58,086 bases of DNA from Pseudomonadota bacterium (GTDB lineage: Bacteria; Pseudomonadota; Gammaproteobacteria; Steroidobacterales; Steroidobacteraceae). Each line of letters starts with the position of its first letter. The stretch's first letter is position 1. Of the stretch, positions 37,701-45,453 are shown piece by piece. Both the position numbers and the translations under genes were made by a program. The notes under the pieces were generated by a model. That model saw only the letters and a program-made list of their open reading frames with translations, did not search any database and was not told the origin of the DNA. The DNA lies in the NCBI GenBank assembly GCA_023423065.1, contig JAFAGC010000073.1:1-58086 (forward strand), written 5' to 3'.

Positions 37701-38094
37701 GATCGTGATCGTCTCGGCCAATGCGCACGAGTTTTCTCCGGGCGGAGCCGGTGCGAATCACGATGCGTTCCTGATCAAACCCATCGACGTGCAGCGCATG
37801 CTCGAGTGCCTCGCCACGCAGCTCGACCTGCAATGGATACACGCGGCCGCCGTCCCGCAGGCCGAGCCCGCGGACCACGACGGCCACACGCTGCCGGCGC
37901 ACTCGCGGCATCACGTCGACGATCTCTATCAACTCGGCCTCATCGGGCACGTGCGTGGCATCCAGGCCAAGCTGCGCGAGCTCGAGGGCGACCCCGAAAG
38001 CAAGCCGTTCGCGACGCGCATGCGCGCGCTGGTCACGAACTTCGATCTCAAGCGATACATGCATGTCCTGGAAGGAATGCGCAAACATGGATAA
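34720..38094 (+). CDS. Hybrid histidine kinase with NCS1 permease-like sensor
   Basis: 1124-aa fusion. Residues about 1-470 form an NCS1-type permease (nucleobase/allantoin/urea-cation symporter family), starting QWVNSQTLEDYALRFTAERARKSTSRV and containing about 12 hydrophobic helices. Residues about 505-545 hold eight Cys in CSICENVF, MCP and CSLCC...CRDQC spacing, probably a metal site. Two more helices follow, then a coiled coil, HisKA with SHEIRTPLNS (His688), an HATPase (NLLSNAIKYTE, DTGVGIP, GTGLGL) and a receiver domain with phospho-acceptor Asp971 (IDISMPG). CbrA is a known precedent for permease-kinase fusions. A substrate such as urea or allantoin is inferred from the adjacent urea operon. 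Followed by an overlapping regulator gene. Confidence 0.88.
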   Translation: MSSRPRQQKIIRERRQYNQWVNSQTLEDYALRFTAERARKSTSRVGNTALGPIAFLACEAIGGTLTLLYGFPNVAWAIGAFAVLMFAIGLPIAYYAAKYGVDIDLLTRGAGFGYMGSTVTSLIYASFTFLLFAIEASIMSVALNLVFGIPMWIAHIISSLVVIPIALYGISLISRMQIVTQPIWLVLQFVPIAIILWKNPTEIAAWTHFAGSESAGSTDGGGAFDFVLFGLAASVLLSLLPQIGEQVDYLRFLPNRTKKNRVGWWTAVVGTGPGWVVLGGFKLLVGSFLAVWLVRQGVHPSQADEPTIMYHHAFRETFQSPTFALVLTGLFVIVCQLKINVTNAYAGSIAWSNFFSRLTHSHPGRVVWLVFNVVLALLLMEIGIFRAIESILVIYANFAAGWIGALTADLVVNKPLGFSPRHIEFKRAHLYDINPVGVGALAISVVLSSLAFMGLFGEYARILSPFVALSVAFVAAPLIAWWTRGRYYLARPDNGLPGRTAELECSICENVFERGDIAMCPAYSGPICSLCCTLEARCRDQCKTNSRFNEQLDLFIARFLPKRLGALLNTRAGHFGGLMVLSNLAIAFLLALIYQQYGHAAPASREAIATTLWLVYFCLLVLSGVTSWLIVLAHESRRAAEAESARQTTMLMDEIDAHKRTDAALQKAKEVAEAANVAKTRYIAGISHEIRTPLNSIYGYAQLLERGAAGPSDNAIRVIRRSAEHLADLIDGILDISKIENGILRLNRDKVALPEFLDQIVDMFKLQAAAKGIDFIYSRPPNLPAVVHVDQKRLRQILINLLSNAIKYTERGSASLVVRYRSQVAEFEVSDTGVGIPADEIERVFEPFERGQGANVRAIPGTGLGLTITKLLTQIMGGEINASSQVGVGTRFTVRLLLSEAAPAPSAEGARDITGYAGARRKLLLVDDDPAHLDIVQNLLRPLDFALFTAPDGSRGLALAEECDPDLAMIDISMPGMSGWQVAERLRARSSRLKIVIVSANAHEFSPGGAGANHDAFLIKPIDVQRMLECLATQLDLQWIHAAAVPQAEPADHDGHTLPAHSRHHVDDLYQLGLIGHVRGIQAKLRELEGDPESKPFATRMRALVTNFDLKRYMHVLEGMRKHG

Positions 38095-39031
38095 GGGGAT
38101 GACCAACTACCTCCACGCACCCGACGTCCGCCGCGACACGATCCTCGTGGTGGACGATACGCCCGAGACCCTCGGGTTCCTCACCGATACGCTCGACCAT
38201 GCGGGCTTCACGGTGCTCATCGCGACCGACGGCGACAGCGCGCTGAAGCTGCTCGAGCAGATCACGCCGGATCTCGTGCTCATGGACGCCATGATGCCCG
38301 GGCTCGACGGCTTCGAGACCTGCCGGCGCATGAAACGCGAGCGCATGCTCGCGCACCTGCCGGTGATCTTCATGACCGGCCTCACCGAGACAGAAAGCGT
38401 GCTCGAAGGCCTGGCCGCGGGCGGCGTCGACTACGTCACCAAGCCGCTGGTCGTCGACGAACTGCTCGCCCGCATCCGCGTACACCTGGCCAATGCGCGC
38501 GCGGCGGCCGGCTCGCGCGCGGCGCTCGATGCCCCGGGGCGTTTCCTGCTCGCGACCGCCCGGGTAGGCAGGCTGCAGTGGTGCACGCCGAAGGCCCGGC
38601 AGTTGCTGGCCGAGCTGTTCCCCACTTCGCAGGAATCGGGGCCCTGCCTGCCGCAATCCGTGATGTCGCAGCTCATGCGGCTGCGCTCCGAAGGCGCGGC
38701 TCCGCAGGCGCGGCTGCTGGTGGACGCCGGTGGCCGCAAGCTCGAGATCTCCGTGCTGAGCCCGATCGGCCCGGACGAACTGCTGTTCCGTCTCACCGAG
38801 CTCAGCACCACGGAGGACGAGAAACGCCTCCAGCAGTCGCTTGCCCTGACTTCGCGCGAATCCGAGGTCCTGCTGTGGATCAGCCGCGGCAAGGCCAACC
38901 GCGAGATCGGCGAAATCCTCGACATCAGCCCCCGGACGGTGAACAAGCATCTCGAGCAGATCTTCGTGAAACTGGGCGTCGAGAACCGCGCCTCGGCCGC
39001 GGCCCGCGCCGTTCACGCCCTGGCGCGCTGA
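38087..39031 (+). CDS. Response regulator, REC plus LuxR-type HTH
   Basis: 314-aa partner of the kinase. The receiver domain (about 18-135) has DDT acidic residues and phospho-acceptor Asp67 in LMDAMMPGLDG, Thr in MTGL and Lys in TKPL. A 90-residue linker of unknown fold follows, then a LuxR/FixJ-type helix-turn-helix (LTSRESEVLLWISRGKANRE, DISPRTVNKHLEQIFVKLGV). The ATG at 38087 overlaps the kinase gene by 8 bp and has GAAGGA 10 nt upstream. A likely direct regulator of the porin-urt-ure operon and hupE (inference). Confidence 0.9.
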   Translation: MDKGMTNYLHAPDVRRDTILVVDDTPETLGFLTDTLDHAGFTVLIATDGDSALKLLEQITPDLVLMDAMMPGLDGFETCRRMKRERMLAHLPVIFMTGLTETESVLEGLAAGGVDYVTKPLVVDELLARIRVHLANARAAAGSRAALDAPGRFLLATARVGRLQWCTPKARQLLAELFPTSQESGPCLPQSVMSQLMRLRSEGAAPQARLLVDAGGRKLEISVLSPIGPDELLFRLTELSTTEDEKRLQQSLALTSRESEVLLWISRGKANREIGEILDISPRTVNKHLEQIFVKLGVENRASAAARAVHALAR

Positions 39032-39083
39032 ACCCGGCGACCCGCGCTAGAATCCCCTCACTTCGGCGAACGGGGGGACGATC

Positions 39084-39821
39084 ATGAAGATCTGGCGCGT
39101 CGGTGTGTTCGTGGCGACGGCGTGTGCGCTCGCCGGTTGCCGATCGCTGCCCGGCCCCGAAGAAATGACCGACGACGGACTCGTGCGCGTGGCCTCACGC
39201 GCCTCGGGTGGCGTGTTCCGCAAGCCCGACGCGCAGTTCGTCCAGTACAAGCGGCTCATCCTCGAACCGCCCGTCATCGCATTCAAGTCCGGATGGCGCG
39301 ACCAGCACAAGGAAGTCACCGACGGCGACGTGCGGAAGATCCGCGACTCGGCCTCGGAGCTCTTTCGCGAGGAATTCGAACGCGCGCTGATCAAGAACCA
39401 CAAGTGGGAGTTCGCCGAAAATCCGGGCGAAGACGTTCTCCTCGTCGAACCGCGCATCGTCGACCTGGACATCCCCGGCCCCGACGCCGGCAACGAGGCG
39501 GGCGGAATGAAGACCCTCACCACCGGTCCGGTCAAGATGCAGGTGGTGGGCGAGCTGCGCGACTCGATGACCGGCGTCATCGTCGGCCGCATCGACATGT
39601 ACGACGGCAACGAGTCCTACGGCATCGGCGATACCCAGCTGCGCGAAGCCACGCGCATCTCCAACCTGCACGAAATGCGCATGACCTTCGGCAAGTGGTC
39701 GCGCCTGCTGCGCGAAGCGCTCGATGTCGCGAAGGCCACGCGTCCGCATCGCTCCGCGCCCGACGCCGGCGGCGCCCTCAAACCGGAGCCCGAGCCGAAG
39801 CCGGACGAAACCTCAAACTAG
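39084..39821 (+). CDS. DUF3313 lipoprotein
   Basis: 245-aa exported lipoprotein: MKIWRVGVFVATACALAGCR with lipobox LAGC. The body matches DUF3313 in layout: YKRLILEPPVI, then SELFREEFERAL, VLLVEPRIVDLDI, VVGELRDSMTGVIVGRI and a late FGKWSRLLREALD. The C-terminus is Pro/Glu/Lys rich. Function unknown. The last 9 bases overlap the end of the convergent flavoprotein gene. Confidence 0.75.
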   Translation: MKIWRVGVFVATACALAGCRSLPGPEEMTDDGLVRVASRASGGVFRKPDAQFVQYKRLILEPPVIAFKSGWRDQHKEVTDGDVRKIRDSASELFREEFERALIKNHKWEFAENPGEDVLLVEPRIVDLDIPGPDAGNEAGGMKTLTTGPVKMQVVGELRDSMTGVIVGRIDMYDGNESYGIGDTQLREATRISNLHEMRMTFGKWSRLLREALDVAKATRPHRSAPDAGGALKPEPEPKPDETSN

Positions 39822-40976
39822 ATAGAGCGGATTGACCGGATCGAACCCGAGCCGGACGCGCCCGGTATCTTCCAGCCACATCGGCTGGGCGATCACGTGC
39901 GCGGCCATCGCAAACATGTCCCGATGAATGCGTTCCAGCGGCGAGCTCGTGTAGAGCGCGCTCGCGCCGGCGGCCGCGTACATCGCGCCGACCGCGGCCC
40001 TGCCCTGGGCCATCGCGTGGTGGGCAGCCGCGAAGACGTCGGCGATCGAAGCTGGAGACGCGGCCGTCGATTCCACGAGCGCCCACTGCCGCGCGACGGC
40101 GGAATGCAGATGCTCGCGCGCGGCCGCGAGCCGTGTCTGATGTTCGGCGATCGTCGCCAGCACGATCGGTCTTTCCTTGAGCGACGGTCCCGGATCGATC
40201 GCCGGCTTGTTGCGCGACAGATCGATCAGCGCGTCGACCGCGGCGCCGCCGAGGCCGAGCAACTGCGCGCCGTAACCGGCCGCCATGATGCAGACGATCG
40301 GCAGTCGCCCGAGCGCACCTTCGATCGTGTTGCCGTCGACCGGCGAGCAGGACCGCCGCTTCGGCACGAACCCTCCCTTGACGACGACATCGTGGCTGCC
40401 GGTGCCGCGCAAACCACCGGTGTACCAGGTGTCGAGGATTTCGAACTCTCCGCGCCGCAGCCAGATCATGCGCACCTCGGGCACGTTCGGCGCGAGCATG
40501 CGCGGCGCGCCGTTTTCTTCGATCACGCCGCGCACCATGATCCACTCGGCGAGTTCGCAGCCGGAGACGAGCGACCAGCGTCCGGTGACACGGTAGCCAT
40601 CCGCATCGATCGCGGCCCGGCCACTCGGGCGCGTCGAACAGGCGTACAACCAGGAAGGATCGCCGAAGATCTCCGAGCGGGCCGCGGGCGCGAGAAAGCG
40701 GCCGAAGAACGCAGGCAGTGCGTTGTTCCACACGATCCACGCGACGGAGGCTTCCGCGCGCGCCAGGGTTTCGTAGAGCGTCAGTGCCTCGGTCGGCGCG
40801 AGCGCGAGTCCGCCGAGCTCGCGCGGTATCGCGCCGCGACACAGTCGCGCGGACCGGAGTGCGTCCACGATGGGACGCGCGAGACGTCGCCCGCTCTCGG
40901 TGGCCTCGCGCTCCCGCGAGATGAGCGGCAACAGTTCGCGCGTGGCCGTGAGGATTTCGTTCGGTGCGGCGTTCAT
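39813..40976 (-). CDS. Acyl-CoA dehydrogenase-fold flavoprotein
   Basis: 387-aa protein with the three-part acyl-CoA dehydrogenase architecture: N-terminal helices (GAIPRELGGLALAPTEALTLYE), central beta domain (GRWSLVSGCELAEW, FEILDTWYTGGLRGTGSHDVVV) and C-terminal helices. The GLRGTGSHDV form is typical of the monooxygenase branch (HsaA/DszC-like) as much as of true dehydrogenases. I could not identify a catalytic Glu base, which favours an oxygenase or other role. It stands alone, with no flavin reductase nearby. Confidence 0.75.
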   Translation of the reverse strand: MNAAPNEILTATRELLPLISREREATESGRRLARPIVDALRSARLCRGAIPRELGGLALAPTEALTLYETLARAEASVAWIVWNNALPAFFGRFLAPAARSEIFGDPSWLYACSTRPSGRAAIDADGYRVTGRWSLVSGCELAEWIMVRGVIEENGAPRMLAPNVPEVRMIWLRRGEFEILDTWYTGGLRGTGSHDVVVKGGFVPKRRSCSPVDGNTIEGALGRLPIVCIMAAGYGAQLLGLGGAAVDALIDLSRNKPAIDPGPSLKERPIVLATIAEHQTRLAAAREHLHSAVARQWALVESTAASPASIADVFAAAHHAMAQGRAAVGAMYAAAGASALYTSSPLERIHRDMFAMAAHVIAQPMWLEDTGRVRLGFDPVNPLYLV

Positions 40977-41012
40977 GGCGTGATTCTACGCCCGCCCGGA
41001 CGAACTTCCGCG

Positions 41013-42026
41013 CTAGCGGGGGGCTTCGACGATGAATCCCTGCGCGCGCAAGGCCGCCGCGTATCCGTCCCTATCCAGCAACTTGCGCAGTGGCACGATC
41101 GCCACGGTAGTTTGATTGGACGCGAGGCTCTGTTGCGCCGCATCGAGCCACAAGGTGTGCAGCTGCCCGCCGATGTCGGCCGGGATGACCTCGCGTGCGA
41201 CCTGCGAATTCATCACTGCCGTCGCGCAGGGCAACATCGGGTTCGGCAGTTGCGGCAGGGCCTCGAGCGCGGCGATGTCGCCCGTCGCCCAGGCGCGTGC
41301 GCGCGCGGCCTCGATCTCGGTGCGCGACAACGCCTCGACGTAGTCCAGCATCGTGGAAAAACACTCGACGTCCGCGAGCGACTCCCGCGAGAACTCCTTT
41401 ATCTTCGCGCGCAGCTCGCTTCTCTTGAAGGTGAACTTCATGCTCGGCGTCGTCACCTTCTTCTCGTGCTTCTCGGCGAGCTTGCGCACGGCGTCCCACA
41501 CCATGCCGCGCTCGCGCAGGTCGAGCTCGTCGAGCGCCGCGCGCCGCAGCTTGTCGGCCGCGAAGATCGGCCGCCATTCCTCCACGCCGCGTTCGCGCCC
41601 GAGATAACGCTTCTTCTGAGCCAGCCAGCGCGCGTAGAGATCGGCCGGCAGGAGCTGCTCGAGCCGAGCCTCGTCCGGGTTCCTGCGCGCCCTGAGCATC
41701 GCGGGCAGATACGTGATGCCGCGCAGGACGCCTATCTTCTCGTCCGGCTCCATCGTCACGTTCGCATCGAGCAGGATTTCCTGCGCGTCCATTACGGCCG
41801 CCTCGATTTCGCGCGACTTCCAGCGCAGGCGCTTCGGCAATGCCGGCTGCACGCCGACGATCCACAACACGTGCGCCGATGGATCGTCGGCGCGCGAGAC
41901 CTTCCACATGCCGGGCCCCGGAAACTCGCCAGAGACCACGACCTCCTCCAGCGGCTCGTCGGCGTACGCGTTCGCGAAGCCGAGGAACAGGACTGCGTAT
42001 GCAAGGGTCAGCGAGAATCGGGGCAT
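41013..42026 (-). CDS. TraB/GumN family protein
   Basis: Secreted protein of 337 aa, start MPRFSLTLAYAVLFLGFANA (signal peptide). The family signature GPGMWKVSRADDPSAHVLWIVG appears after the mature start and a conserved LLDRDGYAAALRAQGF ends the domain. The family relates to Tiki-type metalloproteases, but conserved GxxH residues are not obvious here, so activity is uncertain. I rejected an in-frame start at 42059 that would overlap the upstream kinase gene. Lies 29 bp after the kinase gene, possibly co-transcribed. Confidence 0.78.
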   Translation of the reverse strand: MPRFSLTLAYAVLFLGFANAYADEPLEEVVVSGEFPGPGMWKVSRADDPSAHVLWIVGVQPALPKRLRWKSREIEAAVMDAQEILLDANVTMEPDEKIGVLRGITYLPAMLRARRNPDEARLEQLLPADLYARWLAQKKRYLGRERGVEEWRPIFAADKLRRAALDELDLRERGMVWDAVRKLAEKHEKKVTTPSMKFTFKRSELRAKIKEFSRESLADVECFSTMLDYVEALSRTEIEAARARAWATGDIAALEALPQLPNPMLPCATAVMNSQVAREVIPADIGGQLHTLWLDAAQQSLASNQTTVAIVPLRKLLDRDGYAAALRAQGFIVEAPR

Positions 42027-42055
42027 GCGCCGCAGTGTGAACAAGCCCTGGTGCG

Positions 42056-44134
42056 TCACGCAACGGGTGGCGAGCGTTCCACGGTGAGCGTGAAGCGGAA
42101 CACCGCGCCGCCGTCAGGCGCGTTCTCCGCCCAGATGCGGCCGCCGTGCACGGCGATCATCGAACGCGCGATCGAGAGTCCCAGGCCCATCCCGTCGGGC
42201 TTGGTCGTATAGAACGAATCGAACAACTGCGGCATGCTCTTGTCGGAAATGCCGTGCCCGCGATCGCGCACCGCCACCTCGACGCTCGCGTTGGAGCCGG
42301 GCCGCGTGGTCACGAGGATTTCGCGCTCGGCCTCCGGGGTGTCCTTCATCGCATCCATGCCATTGACGATGAGGATGACCAGCACCTGCTCGATGTGCGA
42401 CGCATCGCCCATCACCGCCGGCAGATCGGGCGCGAGATCGCGTCGCACCGTCACCCGGCGAAACAGCGCGTCGCCGGCGATCAGCCGCAGGACCTGGGAA
42501 ACCAGGTCGTTGACGTTCAAGGGACATGGCTGGAATTCCCGTCGCTGCAGCAGCGAGCGAATGCCGCGGATCGCCGCGTCCGCGCGCAGGTCGTCCTTGC
42601 GGATGTCCGCGAAGATCTCGCGGATGTCCTCGAGCGGTGGTTCGTCGGATCGCAACAGCAGCTCTCCCGCTTCGGCGTTGCTCAGGATCGCGGTCAGTGG
42701 CTGGTTGATCTCGTGCGCCACCATCGCGGTCAATTCGCCGACGGCCGCGAAACGCGTCGCGTGCGCGAGGCGCCGGCCGGATTCCTCGGCGCGTTTGCGG
42801 TCCGTGACGTCCTGCCCGATCGCCTGCAACTCGGCGGTGCGCTCGAATTCCGAGTCGATCGCGTGGCAGACCCAATGCTGCCAGCCACTCGAGCCGTCGG
42901 GCAGCGATACCTCGCACTCCCATGCGCTGTGTTCGGAAAGCTGGATGGCGCGCTCCACGGCGTCGCACGCGGCGCGCCGCGCGTTCGCAGGCAGCAGGTC
43001 GAGTAGTCTGGTTCCGAGGAGTTGCTCGCGCGGCTTGCCGAGGAAACGGCAGTAGGCGGTATTGATGAAAGTCAGCGTCGTGTCGTGCAGCATGCGGCAT
43101 ACGAAACCCGGCTGGCTTTCCACGACGTCTCGATATCGCCGCTCGCTCTGCCGCAGCGAGTTCGCGACGCGAACGCCCTGCTCGAGCAGCACGGCCGCGA
43201 GGTACAGCGGCGCCGCGCGCAGCAGCAGGAAATGCTGGACCCGGCTCGCGGCTTCCTCGTTCGGCAGGTCGGCAAATGGACCCGTGCCGTCGAGCGCGGC
43301 ACCCACCGTGAACGCGGTGAGCAGGGCGACGGCGCCCGTCGCACCCGCCATCCGGAACCGGATCGCGGCCCAGCCGATGAACAGCACCGGCATGTAGTAA
43401 CGCGCTTCCGTGAAATCGCGTGTGCTCGCCGCCTGCTCGAATGCCCACTGCAGGCTGAACAGGAGACCCACGATGAGGATCGCGGCCTCCGCCACGCGCG
43501 GCGCCGTGAAGGTGCGCGGGTCGGGCGGCCTCAGGACCCAGTAGAACAGCACCGGCGTCACGATGAGGCTGGCCATCGCGTCGCCGAGAAACCACTGTTC
43601 CACGCTCGACCAGTAGTTCGTATCGGCCAGGGCGAGCAGCAAGGTCGCACCCGCGAACGCGCTCAGCATCGGGATCAGGATGACGACGAACAGGAAATAG
43701 ATCCCCACGTCGCGCAGCGAATCGAAACGGATCGGATCGCTCAGGAAACGTTGCAGCACGAGCGCGGCGAGCACGCCCTTGACGCAATCGTTGACGTAAC
43801 AGCCGAACAGGAACCCGATGGGCAAGCCGGGGTAGATTTCCACGAACAGCCGCATCGGCAGCAGGCCGAGCAGAAGCAGCCACCACCAGCGTCGCGGCGT
43901 GCACAGCAATGCGCAGAGCAGTACGGAATCCGGAAACCAGAACGGCGCCGCCACGGAATGGCTGAAGGCCAGCGCGTACCGATATGCGCCGAAATAGACC
44001 AGCAGGAACAGGCAGAACGCGAGCCCGTTGCGCAATGGCGTCGAGCGGACAATACGACGCCACGGCGGCCATTCCGTCGGCGTCACCCCCGAGACCTGGG
44101 CAGTCTCGACACCCATGGCGCATCTTGCGCCCAA
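42056..44134 (-). CDS. MASE1-PAS sensor histidine kinase
   Basis: 692 aa. N-terminal MASE1-like membrane domain with about eight helices (APFWFPDSVLLCALLCTPRRWWWLLLLG motif region), then a PAS domain (SERRYRDVVESQPGFVCRM), a HisKA with AHEINQPLTAIL and an HATPase (VNGMDAMKDTP, RDRGHGIS, GMGLGLSI). The kinase type resembles DctB/FixL. No response regulator adjoins it, so it is an orphan here. The start may be 44134 or the Met at 44116. The ligand is unknown. Confidence 0.88.
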   Translation of the reverse strand: MGARCAMGVETAQVSGVTPTEWPPWRRIVRSTPLRNGLAFCLFLLVYFGAYRYALAFSHSVAAPFWFPDSVLLCALLCTPRRWWWLLLLGLLPMRLFVEIYPGLPIGFLFGCYVNDCVKGVLAALVLQRFLSDPIRFDSLRDVGIYFLFVVILIPMLSAFAGATLLLALADTNYWSSVEQWFLGDAMASLIVTPVLFYWVLRPPDPRTFTAPRVAEAAILIVGLLFSLQWAFEQAASTRDFTEARYYMPVLFIGWAAIRFRMAGATGAVALLTAFTVGAALDGTGPFADLPNEEAASRVQHFLLLRAAPLYLAAVLLEQGVRVANSLRQSERRYRDVVESQPGFVCRMLHDTTLTFINTAYCRFLGKPREQLLGTRLLDLLPANARRAACDAVERAIQLSEHSAWECEVSLPDGSSGWQHWVCHAIDSEFERTAELQAIGQDVTDRKRAEESGRRLAHATRFAAVGELTAMVAHEINQPLTAILSNAEAGELLLRSDEPPLEDIREIFADIRKDDLRADAAIRGIRSLLQRREFQPCPLNVNDLVSQVLRLIAGDALFRRVTVRRDLAPDLPAVMGDASHIEQVLVILIVNGMDAMKDTPEAEREILVTTRPGSNASVEVAVRDRGHGISDKSMPQLFDSFYTTKPDGMGLGLSIARSMIAVHGGRIWAENAPDGGAVFRFTLTVERSPPVA

Positions 44135-44177
44135 ACTACACGCGCCAACAAGCGCGGTTACACGGATCGGACCGGGT

Positions 44178-44792
44178 TCAGTCCAGCATGCCTTGTCGCG
44201 AGAGGAACTCGACCACCTGGTCGAGGCCCTGCCCGGTTTTCAGGTTCGTGAACACGAAGGGGCGCTCGCCGCGCATGCGCCGCGCGTCCCGGTCCATGAC
44301 CTCGAGAGACGCGCCGACGTGCGGAGCGAGGTCTATCTTGTTGATGATCAACAGGTCGCTCTTCATGATGCCCGGCCCACCCTTGCGCGGGATCTTGTCG
44401 CCCGCGGCGACGTCGATCACGTACAGCGTCAGGTCCGACAGCTCCGGACTGAAGGTCGCGGCGAGATTGTCGCCGCCGCTCTCGACGATGATCATGTCGA
44501 GCCCGTCGAAATCGTGCATGAGCTGGTCGATCGCCGCGAGGTTCATCGACGCGTCCTCGCGGATCGCCGTGTGCGGGCAGCCGCCGGTCTCCACGCCGCG
44601 GATGCGCTCGGGCTCGAGCGCCTTGCTGCGGATCAGGAATTCCTGGTCTTCCTTCGTGTAGATGTCGTTGGTGACGACCGCGATGTTGTATTCATCGCGC
44701 ATGCGCTTGCACAGGGCATCGACGAGCGCCGTCTTGCCCGAGCCTACCGGGCCGCCGACGCCCACCCGCAATACATCTGGTCTGGAGTTCAT
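44178..44792 (-). CDS. ureG: Urease accessory GTPase UreG
   Basis: GTP-dependent nickel-insertion factor. P-loop GGPVGSGKTA, VVTNDIYTKEDQEF, ETGGCPHTAIRED (metal-binding Cys-Pro-His) and NKIDLAPHVGA are all present. 204 aa, normal. It lies about 20 kb from ureF and is divergent from hupE, with a 112-bp gap that contains a candidate operator. Confidence 0.96.
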   Translation of the reverse strand: MNSRPDVLRVGVGGPVGSGKTALVDALCKRMRDEYNIAVVTNDIYTKEDQEFLIRSKALEPERIRGVETGGCPHTAIREDASMNLAAIDQLMHDFDGLDMIIVESGGDNLAATFSPELSDLTLYVIDVAAGDKIPRKGGPGIMKSDLLIINKIDLAPHVGASLEVMDRDARRMRGERPFVFTNLKTGQGLDQVVEFLSRQGMLD

Positions 44793-44833
44793 GGCGCCGG
44801 ATCATACTGCGTCCGCATGCCCCTGTTCGTCTG

Positions 44834-44844
44834 CGTCAAATGAC
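44834..44844 (+). promoter_or_regulatory. Candidate operator CGTCAAATGAC
   Basis: Identical over 11 bp to the site upstream of the porin-urt operon. It lies 60 bp before the hupE ATG (porin site 62-63 bp before its ATG), same orientation to the gene. TTATAT, a possible -10 element, abuts it. It is also 41 bp upstream of ureG on the other strand. Confidence 0.5.
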
Positions 44845-44904
44845 TTATATGAGGAGCGCCGGGGCCCGCATCACAGGAAACGAGGTTTCCGGTACGCTCG
44901 CCCC

Positions 44905-45453
44905 ATGACACGTTCATCACGCATCCTGGCCTTCGCGGCCTTCGTACCGACGCTCGCTTTCGCCCATCCCGGTCACGCGGAACACTCCGGATTCGGCGCG
45001 GGATTCCTGCACCCGTTCGGTGGCGCCGATCACCTGCTCGCGCTGGTCGCGGTGGGCATGCTCGCGGGGCGTCTCGAAATCCGCGCGATGGCGGCGCTGC
45101 TCGGCGCGTGGATGTGCTTGTTGGTGGGGGGGATGGTGGCCGCAACGGCGGGCATCGAGTTGCCGGCCGTACGACCGCTGCTGGTCGTGTCCATCGGCGT
45201 CAGCGCGATGCTCGCCCTCGTGTTGCCGAAATCGCCGTCGCGCGGGCTGGTCGGCGGCATCGTCGCGCTCGCGTCGTTCTTCGCGTTCTTCCACGGATAC
45301 GCGCACGGCGAACGCGCGCTCGCGACCTCTTCCGGGACCGCCTTCATGGTCGGGATCGCGGCCGCGAGCGCCTTGGTGCTGGCGCTCGCGGCCGGTATTG
45401 CACGTACCTTCGCTCGTACGGTGCGGCCGCCTACTGCAGGCGCAGCACGCTGA
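44905..45453 (+). CDS. hupE: HupE/UreJ family nickel permease
   Basis: 182-aa membrane protein: signal-like N-terminus, then HPGHAEHSGFGAGFLHPFGGADHLLALVAVGMLAG, the metal-entry motif of HupE/UreJ. Five to six helices follow, with FFHGYAHGE as the second His-rich signature. Known relatives move nickel or cobalt for hydrogenase or urease. Next to ureG the urease role is likely. Overlaps the end of the convergent GH51 gene by 23 bp. Confidence 0.9.
   Translation: MTRSSRILAFAAFVPTLAFAHPGHAEHSGFGAGFLHPFGGADHLLALVAVGMLAGRLEIRAMAALLGAWMCLLVGGMVAATAGIELPAVRPLLVVSIGVSAMLALVLPKSPSRGLVGGIVALASFFAFFHGYAHGERALATSSGTAFMVGIAAASALVLALAAGIARTFARTVRPPTAGAAR

Noticed and set aside
34944..38102. 1052-codon frame on the same strand as the NCS1-kinase gene
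   Set aside because: Shifted-frame shadow of the kinase gene: Arg/Pro-rich, without domains, while the overlapping frame has every kinase and permease motif.
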